Assembly: GCA_963921355.3 (NCBI GenBank)
Contig: OZ001190.1
Location: 3,038,001-3,102,000, forward strand
Source of the DNA: CAWUEZ02 sp963921355
GTDB lineage: Bacteria; Pseudomonadota; Alphaproteobacteria; Thalassobaculales; Thalassobaculaceae
DNA length: 64,000 nucleotides
Direction: 5' to 3'
Shown: positions 36,993-45,810 of the stretch, piece after piece
Position numbering within the stretch: position 1 is the stretch's first letter
How the letters are laid out: every line of letters begins with the position of its first letter
Position numbers and translations under genes: made by a program
Notes under the pieces: model-generated
The model's database searches: none
What the model was told of the DNA's origin: nothing
Seen by the model: the letters and a program-made list of their open reading frames with translations, nothing else

Positions 36993-37856
36993 ATGGCCGA
37001 CACGCCCGCCGCGCTGCTTCACGCCTGGCTGCAGCGCCACCTTTGCGCGGAGAAAACCACATGGCTCTCCGACCGGCTGGCGGCGATCGAGACGGACAAT
37101 ACCGATAAGGCGCTGCATATCTCGCTCGGGCTGGCGCCGCGGAAACTGGGCCGTGGCGACCTCGATCTGTCGGCAGCGGACCTGAGGGCGGCGGATACTG
37201 CGCGCCCGGGCTGGGACCCGCGTGGCTGGAGCGTGGATCAGGCGGCGCGTATCCTGTTTCTGCTCCGCGCGGGCACGGACGATCCTGGGTTTCCAGAGCG
37301 GTTTGCCAAGCTCTGCCGGACCGCCGACGTGGCCGAGGCGATCGCGCTTTATCGGGGCTTGCCGCTCTATGCGGAGCAAGCGGCGCTGGAGGACATTGCG
37401 GCCGAGGGGTTGCGCGGCAACATCCGGTTCGTGTTCGAAGCGGTTGCCCACAACAACCCGTTCCCGCGCGAACGCTTCGACGAAAGCCGCTGGAACCAGA
37501 TGGTGCTCAAGGCCCTGTTCATCGACAGCACGCTGGCGCCGATGCAGGGGCTCGACGCGCGCGCCAATCCCGAACTCGCCACGATCTTGAGCGACTATGC
37601 GCACGAGCGTTGGGCCGCCGGGCGCAAGGTGACCCCGGAACTCTGGCGGTGCCTCGGCCCGTTCGCCGAAGGCCGGCTCCTGGACGATCTGGAGACGGTC
37701 GCGCGAGACGGCAGCGCGGAGGAGGTCCGGGCCGCCGCTCTCGCGCTTTCGGCGTCCCCGGATCCGCGGGCGAAGGAGGTGCTGGAAACGATTCCGGAGG
37801 CGGCTGAGCAGGCGCGCTCCGGTGCCTTGACCTGGGACACGCTTGCCCAGAACTGA
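36993..37856 (+). CDS. eboA: EboA family protein
   Basis: 287 aa from the ATG at 36993, with GGTGGA about 9 bp upstream (a GTG at 36981 gives four more residues). All-helical, HEAT-like arrangement. The diagnostic conserved core is FEAVAHNNPFPRERFDES then WNQMVLKALFID and DYAHERWAAGRKVTPELWR. No catalytic motif is evident; EboA is regarded as a scaffold or metabolite carrier. Followed by eboB after 42 bp. Confidence 0.93.
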   Translation: MADTPAALLHAWLQRHLCAEKTTWLSDRLAAIETDNTDKALHISLGLAPRKLGRGDLDLSAADLRAADTARPGWDPRGWSVDQAARILFLLRAGTDDPGFPERFAKLCRTADVAEAIALYRGLPLYAEQAALEDIAAEGLRGNIRFVFEAVAHNNPFPRERFDESRWNQMVLKALFIDSTLAPMQGLDARANPELATILSDYAHERWAAGRKVTPELWRCLGPFAEGRLLDDLETVARDGSAEEVRAAALALSASPDPRAKEVLETIPEAAEQARSGALTWDTLAQN

Positions 37857-37898
37857 AATCACGAGGCCGGGAGAACGGCCGATGGGAGGACCAGGATC

Positions 37899-38825
37899 AT
37901 GATGTTCATCGATCCCCATGCGCACATGATCTCGCGCACCACGGATGACTACGAGGCGATGGCGGCGGCGGGCGTGGTGGCGCTGATCGAGCCGGCGTTC
38001 TGGCAGGGCCAGCCGCGCACCCATGTGGGAACCTATGAGGATTATCTTTCGGCGATCATGGGCTTCGAGCGGTTCCGGGCCGGCCAGTTCGGGATCCGGC
38101 ACTACTGCACGGTCGGCCTGAACTCCAAGGAGGCGAACAACGAGGCCTTGGCCGAGGGGGTGATGGAACTGTTGCCGCGCTTCGCGCTCAAGGACGGTGT
38201 CGTGGCGATCGGCGAGATCGGCTACGACGAGCAGACCGAACTGGAGGACAGGTATTTCCGCGCCCAGCTCGAACTGGCAAAGGAGGTCGACCTGCCGGTG
38301 ATGATCCACACGCCCCATCGCGACAAGAAGCGGGGGACAAGCCGCTCCATGGATGTCTGCGAGGAGCATGGCATGGATCCGTCCAAGGTCGTGGTTGATC
38401 ACAACAACGAGGAGACGGTGGCGGAGACCCTGCAACGCGGTTTCTGGGCGGCGTTCTCGATCTATCCGAGCACCAAGATGGGCAACAAGCGCATGGTCGA
38501 ACTGCTCAAGCAGTACGGCAGCGAGCGGATCATCGTCGACAGCGCCTGCGACTGGGGGATCTCCGATCCGCTCGGTGTCCCGAAGACCGCCAAACTGGCG
38601 CTCGAGAGCGGCATTCCGGAAGCCCAGGTGCGCAAGGTCTGCTACCAGAACGCTCTCGACGCCTACGGGCAGAGTGGGCAGATGAGCGAAGACGATTGGC
38701 TGAACCCCGCGGCGATCGACCAGCGCACCCTGTATGCCGGCAATTCGATCCTGCGCGGCGGGCGCGAGCCCGTTGTCGAGGAGGCGGGCCGGCGACACTC
38801 CATAGACGACCTCATCATCGAGTGA
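37899..38825 (+). CDS. eboB: EboB: TatD-family metal-dependent hydrolase
   Basis: 308 aa. Amidohydrolase-type TIM barrel with metal ligands in FIDPHAHM (HxH), AIGEIGYDEQ (Glu), VMIHTPHRDK (His) and IVDSACDWG (Asp), plus HNNEETVAETL. EboB proteins differ from DNA-repair TatD in size and in SRTTDDYEAMAAAGVVAL near the start. A ribosome site GGGAGGA precedes the ATG. Last of the six ebo genes; a VTT-domain gene follows 13 bp later with a shared operon likely. Confidence 0.94.
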   Translation: MMFIDPHAHMISRTTDDYEAMAAAGVVALIEPAFWQGQPRTHVGTYEDYLSAIMGFERFRAGQFGIRHYCTVGLNSKEANNEALAEGVMELLPRFALKDGVVAIGEIGYDEQTELEDRYFRAQLELAKEVDLPVMIHTPHRDKKRGTSRSMDVCEEHGMDPSKVVVDHNNEETVAETLQRGFWAAFSIYPSTKMGNKRMVELLKQYGSERIIVDSACDWGISDPLGVPKTAKLALESGIPEAQVRKVCYQNALDAYGQSGQMSEDDWLNPAAIDQRTLYAGNSILRGGREPVVEEAGRRHSIDDLIIE

Positions 38826-38838
38826 GGAGGCCAGGGTT

Positions 38839-39525
38839 TTGGGCCGGTTTCTGGTCATTCTGCTGTTTCTGTTCGCGACGATTGCGCTGCCTTTCGCGCT
38901 CTGGGGCGACGCCCTGGAGGTCGCGCTCTCGCCGGACCGGCTTCAGGCGTGGCTGGAAGGCAGCCGCGAGACCGCATGGCTCATCGCGATCGGTCTGCTG
39001 ACGATCGACATCCTCCTGCCGATCCCGTCCGCAGTGGTCATTGGCTTTCTCGGGATCGTCTACGGGACTGTCCTGGGTGGGATGATCGCCATGGCCGGAC
39101 TGCTGCTGAACGGGGTGCTGGGCTACCTGATCTGCCGCGCGCTTGGCCGGCGGCTGGCGATCCGTCTCGCCGGCGAGAGCTCGTTGGACAAGGCGGACCG
39201 CTTGTTCGCCCAGCACGGCGGCTGGATCGTCGCGATCTCCCGGTCCTTGCCGGTTCTGGCGGAGGCGGTGGCGATGTCCGCCGGACTGGCGGCTATGCCC
39301 GTAAGCCGAATGCTCCTGGCCATGGTGATCGGGATCGTCCCTGTCGCCTTTCTCTACGCATGGCTCGGCAGTCTTGGTGCCGGTGATCCCATGCTGGTGA
39401 TCGCCGCCTGCCTGGGGTTGTCGGCTCTGCTCTGGTGGATCTCCGTCGTGGCCTTTGACTCCCGGATAGTGCGCAACCGCCAAGCGCCGTCGCTTGCCAA
39501 CCGGCTTGGGTTACCCATAGACTAG
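38839..39525 (+). CDS. VTT-domain (DedA/TVP38-type) membrane protein
   Basis: 228 aa, five to six membrane helices. The re-entrant VTT motifs are visible as IVYGTVLGGMIAMAGLLLNG and SRSLPVLAEAVAMSAGLAAM (the conserved Arg between Ser and Ser-Leu-Pro). The start is TTG at 38839, chosen because AGGAGG stands 7 bp before it. VTT proteins flip or move lipids such as undecaprenyl phosphate; here it may belong to the ebo export function because it is only 13 bp behind eboB. Confidence 0.87.
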   Translation: MGRFLVILLFLFATIALPFALWGDALEVALSPDRLQAWLEGSRETAWLIAIGLLTIDILLPIPSAVVIGFLGIVYGTVLGGMIAMAGLLLNGVLGYLICRALGRRLAIRLAGESSLDKADRLFAQHGGWIVAISRSLPVLAEAVAMSAGLAAMPVSRMLLAMVIGIVPVAFLYAWLGSLGAGDPMLVIAACLGLSALLWWISVVAFDSRIVRNRQAPSLANRLGLPID

Positions 39526-39596
39526 ATTCACTCAAAAAGAAGATGGCGGCCGGCTGTTGACCGTCGACCAAAAACGGATAGGAAAGGAGACGCACA

Positions 39597-40895
39597 ATGA
39601 AACTCTTCACGCCTTTACGAACCGCGGCATTCGCGCTTGCCGTGTCATCGTTCGCGTTGGCTGGCCCGGTGGCGGCCGACGTCAAGGTCAAGCTGGAGTC
39701 GTTTGTTTCCGGCGTGAACGCGCCGCTGGCCATGGTTCAGCCTAAGGGCGACGACCGGATTTTCGTCATCGAGCAGCACGGTCTGGTCCGGATCATCGAG
39801 GACGGCGAGATGCTCGATGAACCGTTCATCAACATCCGGCACAAGCTGGTCGACCTGCACCATGACTTCGACGAGCGGGGTCTGCTCGGGATCACCTTCC
39901 ATCCGAACTTCGCGGAGAACGGAAAGTTCTATCTGGCCTATAGCGGCCCGCTGAACTTCCAGGCCGATCTCGGCAAGATGCTGTGGTACTCGCACACCAA
40001 CTTCGTGTCTGAGTTCCAGGTCTCCGGCGACGATCCCGATGTCGCCGACCTGCAGTCCGAGCGGGTGATCACCGCAATGGACTGGCCGCAGTTCAACCAT
40101 AACGGTCACTGGATCGACTTCGGTTCAGACGGCTATCTGTACATCGCCACCGGCGATGGCGGGTATGCCAACGATTGGGGCATCGGCCACAATGTGACCC
40201 TTGGAAATGGCCAGGACATGCAGTCGCTGCTCGGCAAGATGCTGCGGGTCGATGTGGATGGCGGCCACCCGTACGCCATTCCCTCCGACAACCCGTTCGT
40301 CGGAAATGACGATGTGCTGCCGGAAATCTACGCCTCTGGCCTGCGCAACCCCTGGCGCTGCTCGTTCGACATGAAGGACGGCGCCCTGTACTGCGGCGAT
40401 GTCCAGCAGAACAGCTTCGAGGAAGTCTCGAAGATCGGCAAAGGTGACAACCTTGGCTGGCGTGCGATGGAAGCGAACCATTGCTTTGACTACGTCAACC
40501 CGAACGATCACCCGGCAAGCTGCGAGAAGGCCGGCTTCACGATGCCGATCCTCGAGTACAAAAACTGCACGGCCAAGCCGGACGGTTGCCTCGGCATTTC
40601 CGTGACCGGCGGCTACGTCTATCGCGGTGGCCATTCCGCGTGGGACGGCAAGATGATCTTCGGCGACTGGTCCAAGAGCTTCGGGACCATGCACGGCCAG
40701 ATCTTCGTGGCTTCCGAGGGCGGCGACGGCAAGTGGTCGATGGAGGTTGCCGATGTCGTCAACATGGAAGGCGAGAAGCCCTACGTCCTCGCCTTCGGCC
40801 AGGACAGCGCCGGCGAAGTCTACGCGCTGACCTCGGTGACGACCGGCCCGAACGGCCGCCAGGACACGATCTACAAGATCGTCCCGGCGAACTGA
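39597..40895 (+). CDS. Periplasmic PQQ-dependent aldose sugar dehydrogenase-like protein
   Basis: 432 aa. Signal peptide (FALAVSSFALAGPVAA), then a six-bladed beta-propeller of the soluble glucose dehydrogenase family. Typical blocks: FVIEQHGLVRIIEDG, DERGLLGITFHPNF, FNHNGHWIDFGSDGYLYIAT with the catalytic-type His, GDGGYAND, ASGLRNPWRCSFD with the Arg that contacts PQQ, and SVTGGYVYRGG. It should oxidise sugars or alcohols in the periplasm using PQQ. GAAAGGAGAC ribosome site. A cytochrome c gene follows at 73 bp as the likely electron acceptor. Confidence 0.92.
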   Translation: MKLFTPLRTAAFALAVSSFALAGPVAADVKVKLESFVSGVNAPLAMVQPKGDDRIFVIEQHGLVRIIEDGEMLDEPFINIRHKLVDLHHDFDERGLLGITFHPNFAENGKFYLAYSGPLNFQADLGKMLWYSHTNFVSEFQVSGDDPDVADLQSERVITAMDWPQFNHNGHWIDFGSDGYLYIATGDGGYANDWGIGHNVTLGNGQDMQSLLGKMLRVDVDGGHPYAIPSDNPFVGNDDVLPEIYASGLRNPWRCSFDMKDGALYCGDVQQNSFEEVSKIGKGDNLGWRAMEANHCFDYVNPNDHPASCEKAGFTMPILEYKNCTAKPDGCLGISVTGGYVYRGGHSAWDGKMIFGDWSKSFGTMHGQIFVASEGGDGKWSMEVADVVNMEGEKPYVLAFGQDSAGEVYALTSVTTGPNGRQDTIYKIVPAN

Positions 40896-40968
40896 GGCGG
40901 ACGATTCCAAGCACGGTGGCCGGAGCTCGTTCGGGCTCCGGCCTCTGTCATTGCGGCGGAGTGCGTTG

Positions 40969-41358
40969 ATGCGACGTGTTGCGACTACCGTGAGCCTTCT
41001 TGGTGGCGGTTTGGCCGTCCTGACGGTGTTGCTGACGCCCGGTAGCCCGGGCGCGAGTGAGCAGAAGGTGAAGATCCCTCCACCGGCCGCGATGACGGCG
41101 GAATATCTCGCCCGGCCGGAGGTGGTCGCGGTCGGCAAGGAGGTCTGGCGTGAGCAGTGCCAGCATTGCCACGGCAAGAACGCCTACCCAGGCAAGGCCC
41201 CGAAGCTGAAGGTTAAACGCCTGCGCAAGCGCCCGGACTTCGTCTGGGACCGGGTGACCAACGGTTTTCGGAAAATGCCGGCTTGGAATGAGGTCTACAC
41301 CGAAGAGGAACTCATGGGCGTGGTGGCCTATATCGTAGGCGACTCGTTCTCTCCCTGA
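40969..41358 (+). CDS. Cytochrome c (class I, single heme)
   Basis: 129 aa. Signal peptide (MRRVATTVSLLGGGLAVLTV), then EQCQHCHGK with the CxxCH heme site and NGFRKMPAW holding the distal Met. One heme per chain. Placed directly behind the PQQ-type dehydrogenase, it most likely carries electrons from that enzyme to the respiratory chain. ATG at 40969 chosen over a TTG at 40951. Confidence 0.9.
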   Translation: MRRVATTVSLLGGGLAVLTVLLTPGSPGASEQKVKIPPPAAMTAEYLARPEVVAVGKEVWREQCQHCHGKNAYPGKAPKLKVKRLRKRPDFVWDRVTNGFRKMPAWNEVYTEEELMGVVAYIVGDSFSP

Positions 41359-41402
41359 GCGCTGCCGGCGACCCCGGCGCACTGCTCTCATGTGCGGAAC
41401 TC

Positions 41403-42149
41403 ATGCTGCGTTATCTCCGGGGGCTCGCCCGCTCCATCGCCGTCTATCATCTGGACTTTCCCAAGCGCCGCCGGGGTCTGAACCTCTACCGGCGCTTCGT
41501 GTCGCCGGGCGATCTCGTGTTCGACATCGGCGCCCATACCGGTGGGCGGGTCGGCTGGTTCCGCAGCCTTGGCGCCCGTGTGGTCGCCGTCGAGCCGAAT
41601 CCGGCGCTGCAGCGGGTCATGGGCTGGCTCTACGGACGTGATGCGTCGGTGGTCCGGGTCGCGGTGGCGGTTGGCGCAACACCGGGCCATATGACGATCC
41701 ACTACAGTACCGGCAATCCGATGCTCTCGACCCTGGCGGGCGACTGGGTGTCCGAGGCGCGGGTCACCCAGGGGTTCCAGGAGATCGAATGGGACCGGGC
41801 CGAAACCGTCGAGGTGACGACCCTGGACGCGTTGGTCGCGCGCCACGGCGTCCCGGCCTTCACCAAGATCGATGTCGAGACGGCGGAGGCCGATGTGCTG
41901 ACCGGCCTGTCACGCCCTATCCCGGCCCTGTCCTTCGAATTCCTGAACGGCCAACAGGCAAGGGCGGAGACTTGTCTGGATCTGCTGACCGCCCTCGGGC
42001 CCTATCGCTTCGCACTGTCGCCGGCGGAGAGCTTCACGCTGCCCGACGGGTGGGTGGACGCGGCGGCCCTGCGCGCGCAGCTTGCACGGATTCCGGACGA
42101 GGTGGGATCAGGCGACGTCTATGCTGCGCTGAACCCGCCATCGGATTGA
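41403..42149 (+). CDS. FkbM-family methyltransferase
   Basis: 248 aa. SAM site VFDIGAHTGGRVGWF and VVAVEPNPAL, with the FkbM block FTKIDVETAEADVLTGL. Family members O-methylate sugars or natural products. It lies 44 bp after the cytochrome gene, so it may be part of the same transcript; the link to ebo is positional only. It is convergent with the 5-oxoprolinase gene (35 bp). Confidence 0.9.
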   Translation: MLRYLRGLARSIAVYHLDFPKRRRGLNLYRRFVSPGDLVFDIGAHTGGRVGWFRSLGARVVAVEPNPALQRVMGWLYGRDASVVRVAVAVGATPGHMTIHYSTGNPMLSTLAGDWVSEARVTQGFQEIEWDRAETVEVTTLDALVARHGVPAFTKIDVETAEADVLTGLSRPIPALSFEFLNGQQARAETCLDLLTALGPYRFALSPAESFTLPDGWVDAAALRAQLARIPDEVGSGDVYAALNPPSD

Positions 42150-42184
42150 CCGGCAGCGCCCTGTCTTCGAAAACCGCGTCGGTC

Positions 42185-45100
42185 CTATGACGTTGGCGCG
42201 CCCCATCCGCCGCCGGAGGGCGTCTGCATCACGAAAAGGTCGCCGGCATGGACCACGTTCCGGTCGTTGCCGGCGTGGTCGACGCGGCTGCCGTCGACCC
42301 GTTCGATCCACTCGCGGCCGACCTCTCCCGGCTCTCCACCGGGCCCGGCGAACGGCGGCACCCGCCGATGGGAGCACAGCGTCGTCACGGTCATGTCTTC
42401 AAGGAAGCGCATCTTGCGGGTGATGCCGTCGCCGCCGTGCCAGCGTCCGCCGCCGCCCGAACCGCGGCGGATCGACCACTCCTCGAGCCTGACGGGAAAC
42501 CGGTGCTCGAGCACTTCCGGATCGGTGCCTCGGGTGTTGGTCATGTGTGTCTGCACCGCCGAGCACCCGTCGAACCCCGGCCCCGCACCCGTGCCGCCGC
42601 AGATGGTCTCATAATTCTGGATGCGATCGTTGCCCCAGACGTAGTTGTTCATCGTCGCTTGCGAGCCGGCCATCGCACCGAGGGCGCCCATCAAAGCGTT
42701 GCAGCATAGTTGGCTGACCTCGGTGTTCCCCGCGATCACCGCTGAGGGATAGCGGGCATTCACCATCGACCCTTCAGGGGCGATGATCTTCAACGGCTTG
42801 AAGCATCCCTCGTTCAGAGGAATGGCTGCGCCGACGAGGGTGCGAAAGACATAGAGGACCACGGCGTGGCACACGGCCACCGGCGCGTTGTAGTTCAGCG
42901 CATTGGATGCCGTACCGGTAAAGTCGATCTCGGCTGCGCGGAGATCATGATCCACGCGTACGGCGACGCGGATGAACTCACCATTGTCGAGCTCATAGTC
43001 GAACGCGCCGTTCTTCAGAGCATCGATGACGCGTCGGACGGACTCCTCGGCGTTGTCCTGGACCTGCTGCATGTAGGCATGCACCGTCTCGAGCCCGAAA
43101 TGCGCGATCATCTTGGCGACTTCGCGGGAGCCGGTTTCGTTGGCGGCCACCTGCGCGGCGAGGTCGGCCATGTTTTCATCGACGTTTCGACAGGGATAGG
43201 GACCTGAGGCGAGAAGCGCTCGGGTTTCGGCCTCGCGAAACACGCCGCCGTCGACCATCTTGAAGTTGTCGATCAGCACGCCTTCCTCTTCGATGCGGCG
43301 GCTGTCGGGTGGGGACGAGCCAGGCGTCTTGCCGCCGATATCGGCATGATGTCCCCGGGAGGCGACATAGAAGATCGGCCGGCCCCGATCGAACACCGGG
43401 GTGACGACCGTAACGTCCGGCAGATGGGTACCGCCGTTGAAGGGCGCATTCAGAACGAAGACGTCGCCGTCCTTCATGTCCGGATTGAGCCGGATCACGG
43501 TACGGATGGAGTCGGACATGGAGCCGAGATGAACCGGCACGTGCGGCGCGTTCGCGACCAGTCCGCCGTCGGGTGCGAACAGCGCGCAGGAGAAATCCAG
43601 TCTTTCCTTGATGTTCACCGAGTACGCCGTGTTGGCGAGGGTGGCCCCCATCTGCTCGGCGATGGACATAAAGAGATTGTTGAAGACCTCCAGCATCACC
43701 GGGTCCGCGTTGGTGCCGACGGCTTCCGTGCGTTCCAGCGGACGGGCGCGGGTGAGGATCAGGTGGCCCCAGGCGTTGATCGTGGCCTGCCAGCCGGGTT
43801 CGATCACATTGGTACCGGTCGACTCCTTGATGATAGCCGGCCCGTCGATGGTCTGGCCCGGCTTCATGATCTCACGATCGAAGAGCGGGGTTGCCGCGCC
43901 GCCGAAATGGCTCTCGACCTGGTCGACCGGTGACGGCGCGTCGTCTGACAAAGCCGTCGTCTCTTCGATGACCGCTTCGGCACCGCCGACCGCCTCCACG
44001 GCGAGAGCCTCGAATACCAGTTCGCGGTCCCCGGCGGCGAACCCGAAACGAGCGCGATGCGCTGCGTCGAAGCCTGCTCGAAGTGCGACTTCGTCGCCGA
44101 ACGGAACTTCAAACGCCTGATGGGAGCCTCGGTAGCGCAGGTGCGCGCGCATCTCGACCCCGATCGCTTCGGGCGCGACCCCCTGTGCCTCGACTTCCGC
44201 ACAGGCCTCCGCTGCGGCGTCCGCCAGGACGCTCGAGGCTTCCGCGACTGCCGAGATCGGCGCGTCGAACTGGCGTTCGCGCAGGGTGCGGATCTCAGCG
44301 AGCCCCATTCCATAGGCCGAGAGGACGCCTGCGAACGGATGAACGAAAACCGTCTCCATGCCGAGTGCGTCCGCCACGGCGCAGGCATGTTGACCGCCGG
44401 CCCCGCCGAAGCACTGAAGCGTGTACTTCGTGACGTCGTAGCCCCGCTGCACACTGATCTTCTTGATCGCGTTGGCCATGTTCTCGACCGCGATGCGCAG
44501 GAACCCTTCGGCGAGATCTTCAGGCGTGCGCTCGGTTGTCCCGGTGTCGGCGGCAATCTGCTTCGCCAGAGCCTCGAACTTGCTCCGCACGACGGCCGCA
44601 TCCAGCGGCTGATCGGCGTTCGGCCCGAAGACAGCCGGGAAATGCGTGGGCTGGAGTTTGCCCAGCATGACATTGCAATCGGTCACGGTCAGGGGGCCGC
44701 CGCGGCGATAGCAGGCCGGGCCGGGGTCAGCGCCGGCGCTGTCCGGCCCGACCTGAAGCCGGCCGTCGCGGAAGTGCAGAACCGAGCCGCCTCCGGCCGC
44801 GACCGTGTGAATGTTCATCATGGGCGCGCGCATACGAACGCCGGCGACTTCGGTTTCGAATGACCGCTCGTAGATGCCTGCATAGTGGCAGACGTCCGTC
44901 GACGTTCCTCCCATGTCGAACCCGATCAGACGGTCATAGCCGGCGAGTGCGCCGGTCTTTGCCATCCCGACGACGCCGCCCGCCGGGCCGGAGAGGATGG
45001 CGTCTTTACCTTGGAAGAGCCTCGCATCGGTGAGACCGCCGTTGGACTGCATGAACATCAGTACACCCTCGCCCGCCAGCGCTTGGGACACCTGGTTCAC

Positions 45101-45757
45101 GTAGCGCCGCAGGATCGGCGAGAGATAGGCATCGACCACCGTCGTGTCGCCGCGCGGGACGAGCTTCATCAGCGGTGAGGTCTGATGCGACGCGCTGATC
45201 TGGCCGAAGCCTTCCTCAGCGGCGATGGCGGCGACCCGGGCCTCTTGGGCCGGGTTCAGGTAGCTGTGCATGAAGGCGATGGCGACGCTGTCGATGCCGT
45301 CGGCCTTCGCTGCCCTGAGCGCAGCGCGGGCCTGTTCTTCGTCGAGCGGCGTTAGTGTCCTACCGTCCGCATCCAAGCGTTCGTCAATTTCGACCACCCG
45401 TTCATAGAGCAGTTCCGGCAGCTTGATTTGCAGGTCGAACAACTGCGGGCGGGCCTGGTGGCCAATGCGGAGCAGGTCGCCAAAGCCTTTGGTTATGAGG
45501 AGCAATGTCCGGTCGCCCTTGCGCTCGAGAAGAGCGTTGGTGGCGACCGTCGTTCCCATCTTCACGCACTCAATGACGCCCGTGGGAATGGGCTCACCAT
45601 CGGTCAAGCCGAGGAGCTCGCGAATACCCTGGACCGCCGCGTCGCGGTATCGCTCGGGGTTCTCCGACAAGAGCTTATGGGTGACCAGTGCGCCGTCCGG
45701 TTGGCGCGCTACGATATCGGTGAAGGTGCCGCCGCGGTCGACCCAGAATTGCCACAT
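42185..45757 (-). CDS. 5-oxoprolinase, one-chain (HyuA-HyuB fusion)
   Basis: 1190 aa. N-terminal HyuA-type ATP-binding half (WVDRGGTFTDIV, DMGGTSTDVCHYAG, FGGAGGQHACAVADAL) fused to a HyuB-type half starting near residue 690 (VMLEVFNNLFMSIAEQMG, VLNAPFNGGTHLPDVT, WSIRRGSGGGGRWHGGDG). One-chain versions hydrolyse 5-oxoproline to glutamate with ATP. In this operon an upstream D-glutamate cyclase-family gene could produce 5-oxoproline, giving a self-consistent route. Hydantoinase activity is an alternative. The last gene of the TRAP operon, 53 bp after dctM. Confidence 0.92.
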   Translation of the reverse strand: MWQFWVDRGGTFTDIVARQPDGALVTHKLLSENPERYRDAAVQGIRELLGLTDGEPIPTGVIECVKMGTTVATNALLERKGDRTLLLITKGFGDLLRIGHQARPQLFDLQIKLPELLYERVVEIDERLDADGRTLTPLDEEQARAALRAAKADGIDSVAIAFMHSYLNPAQEARVAAIAAEEGFGQISASHQTSPLMKLVPRGDTTVVDAYLSPILRRYVNQVSQALAGEGVLMFMQSNGGLTDARLFQGKDAILSGPAGGVVGMAKTGALAGYDRLIGFDMGGTSTDVCHYAGIYERSFETEVAGVRMRAPMMNIHTVAAGGGSVLHFRDGRLQVGPDSAGADPGPACYRRGGPLTVTDCNVMLGKLQPTHFPAVFGPNADQPLDAAVVRSKFEALAKQIAADTGTTERTPEDLAEGFLRIAVENMANAIKKISVQRGYDVTKYTLQCFGGAGGQHACAVADALGMETVFVHPFAGVLSAYGMGLAEIRTLRERQFDAPISAVAEASSVLADAAAEACAEVEAQGVAPEAIGVEMRAHLRYRGSHQAFEVPFGDEVALRAGFDAAHRARFGFAAGDRELVFEALAVEAVGGAEAVIEETTALSDDAPSPVDQVESHFGGAATPLFDREIMKPGQTIDGPAIIKESTGTNVIEPGWQATINAWGHLILTRARPLERTEAVGTNADPVMLEVFNNLFMSIAEQMGATLANTAYSVNIKERLDFSCALFAPDGGLVANAPHVPVHLGSMSDSIRTVIRLNPDMKDGDVFVLNAPFNGGTHLPDVTVVTPVFDRGRPIFYVASRGHHADIGGKTPGSSPPDSRRIEEEGVLIDNFKMVDGGVFREAETRALLASGPYPCRNVDENMADLAAQVAANETGSREVAKMIAHFGLETVHAYMQQVQDNAEESVRRVIDALKNGAFDYELDNGEFIRVAVRVDHDLRAAEIDFTGTASNALNYNAPVAVCHAVVLYVFRTLVGAAIPLNEGCFKPLKIIAPEGSMVNARYPSAVIAGNTEVSQLCCNALMGALGAMAGSQATMNNYVWGNDRIQNYETICGGTGAGPGFDGCSAVQTHMTNTRGTDPEVLEHRFPVRLEEWSIRRGSGGGGRWHGGDGITRKMRFLEDMTVTTLCSHRRVPPFAGPGGEPGEVGREWIERVDGSRVDHAGNDRNVVHAGDLFVMQTPSGGGWGAPTS

Positions 45758-45810
45758 GGCAGAGTTCCTCCGTTGCGCTCAGAGCGCCAAAGTCGTGCGT
45801 GTCCGAGAGC

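Noticed and set aside
37899..38825. TatD DNase
   Set aside because: Divergent metal-site context and position behind eboA point to EboB.
36969..38858. 629-codon minus-strand open frame opposite eboA and eboB
   Set aside because: Arg/Gly-rich composition and no domain; the plus strand encodes two conserved proteins. It is an antisense frame of high-GC codons.
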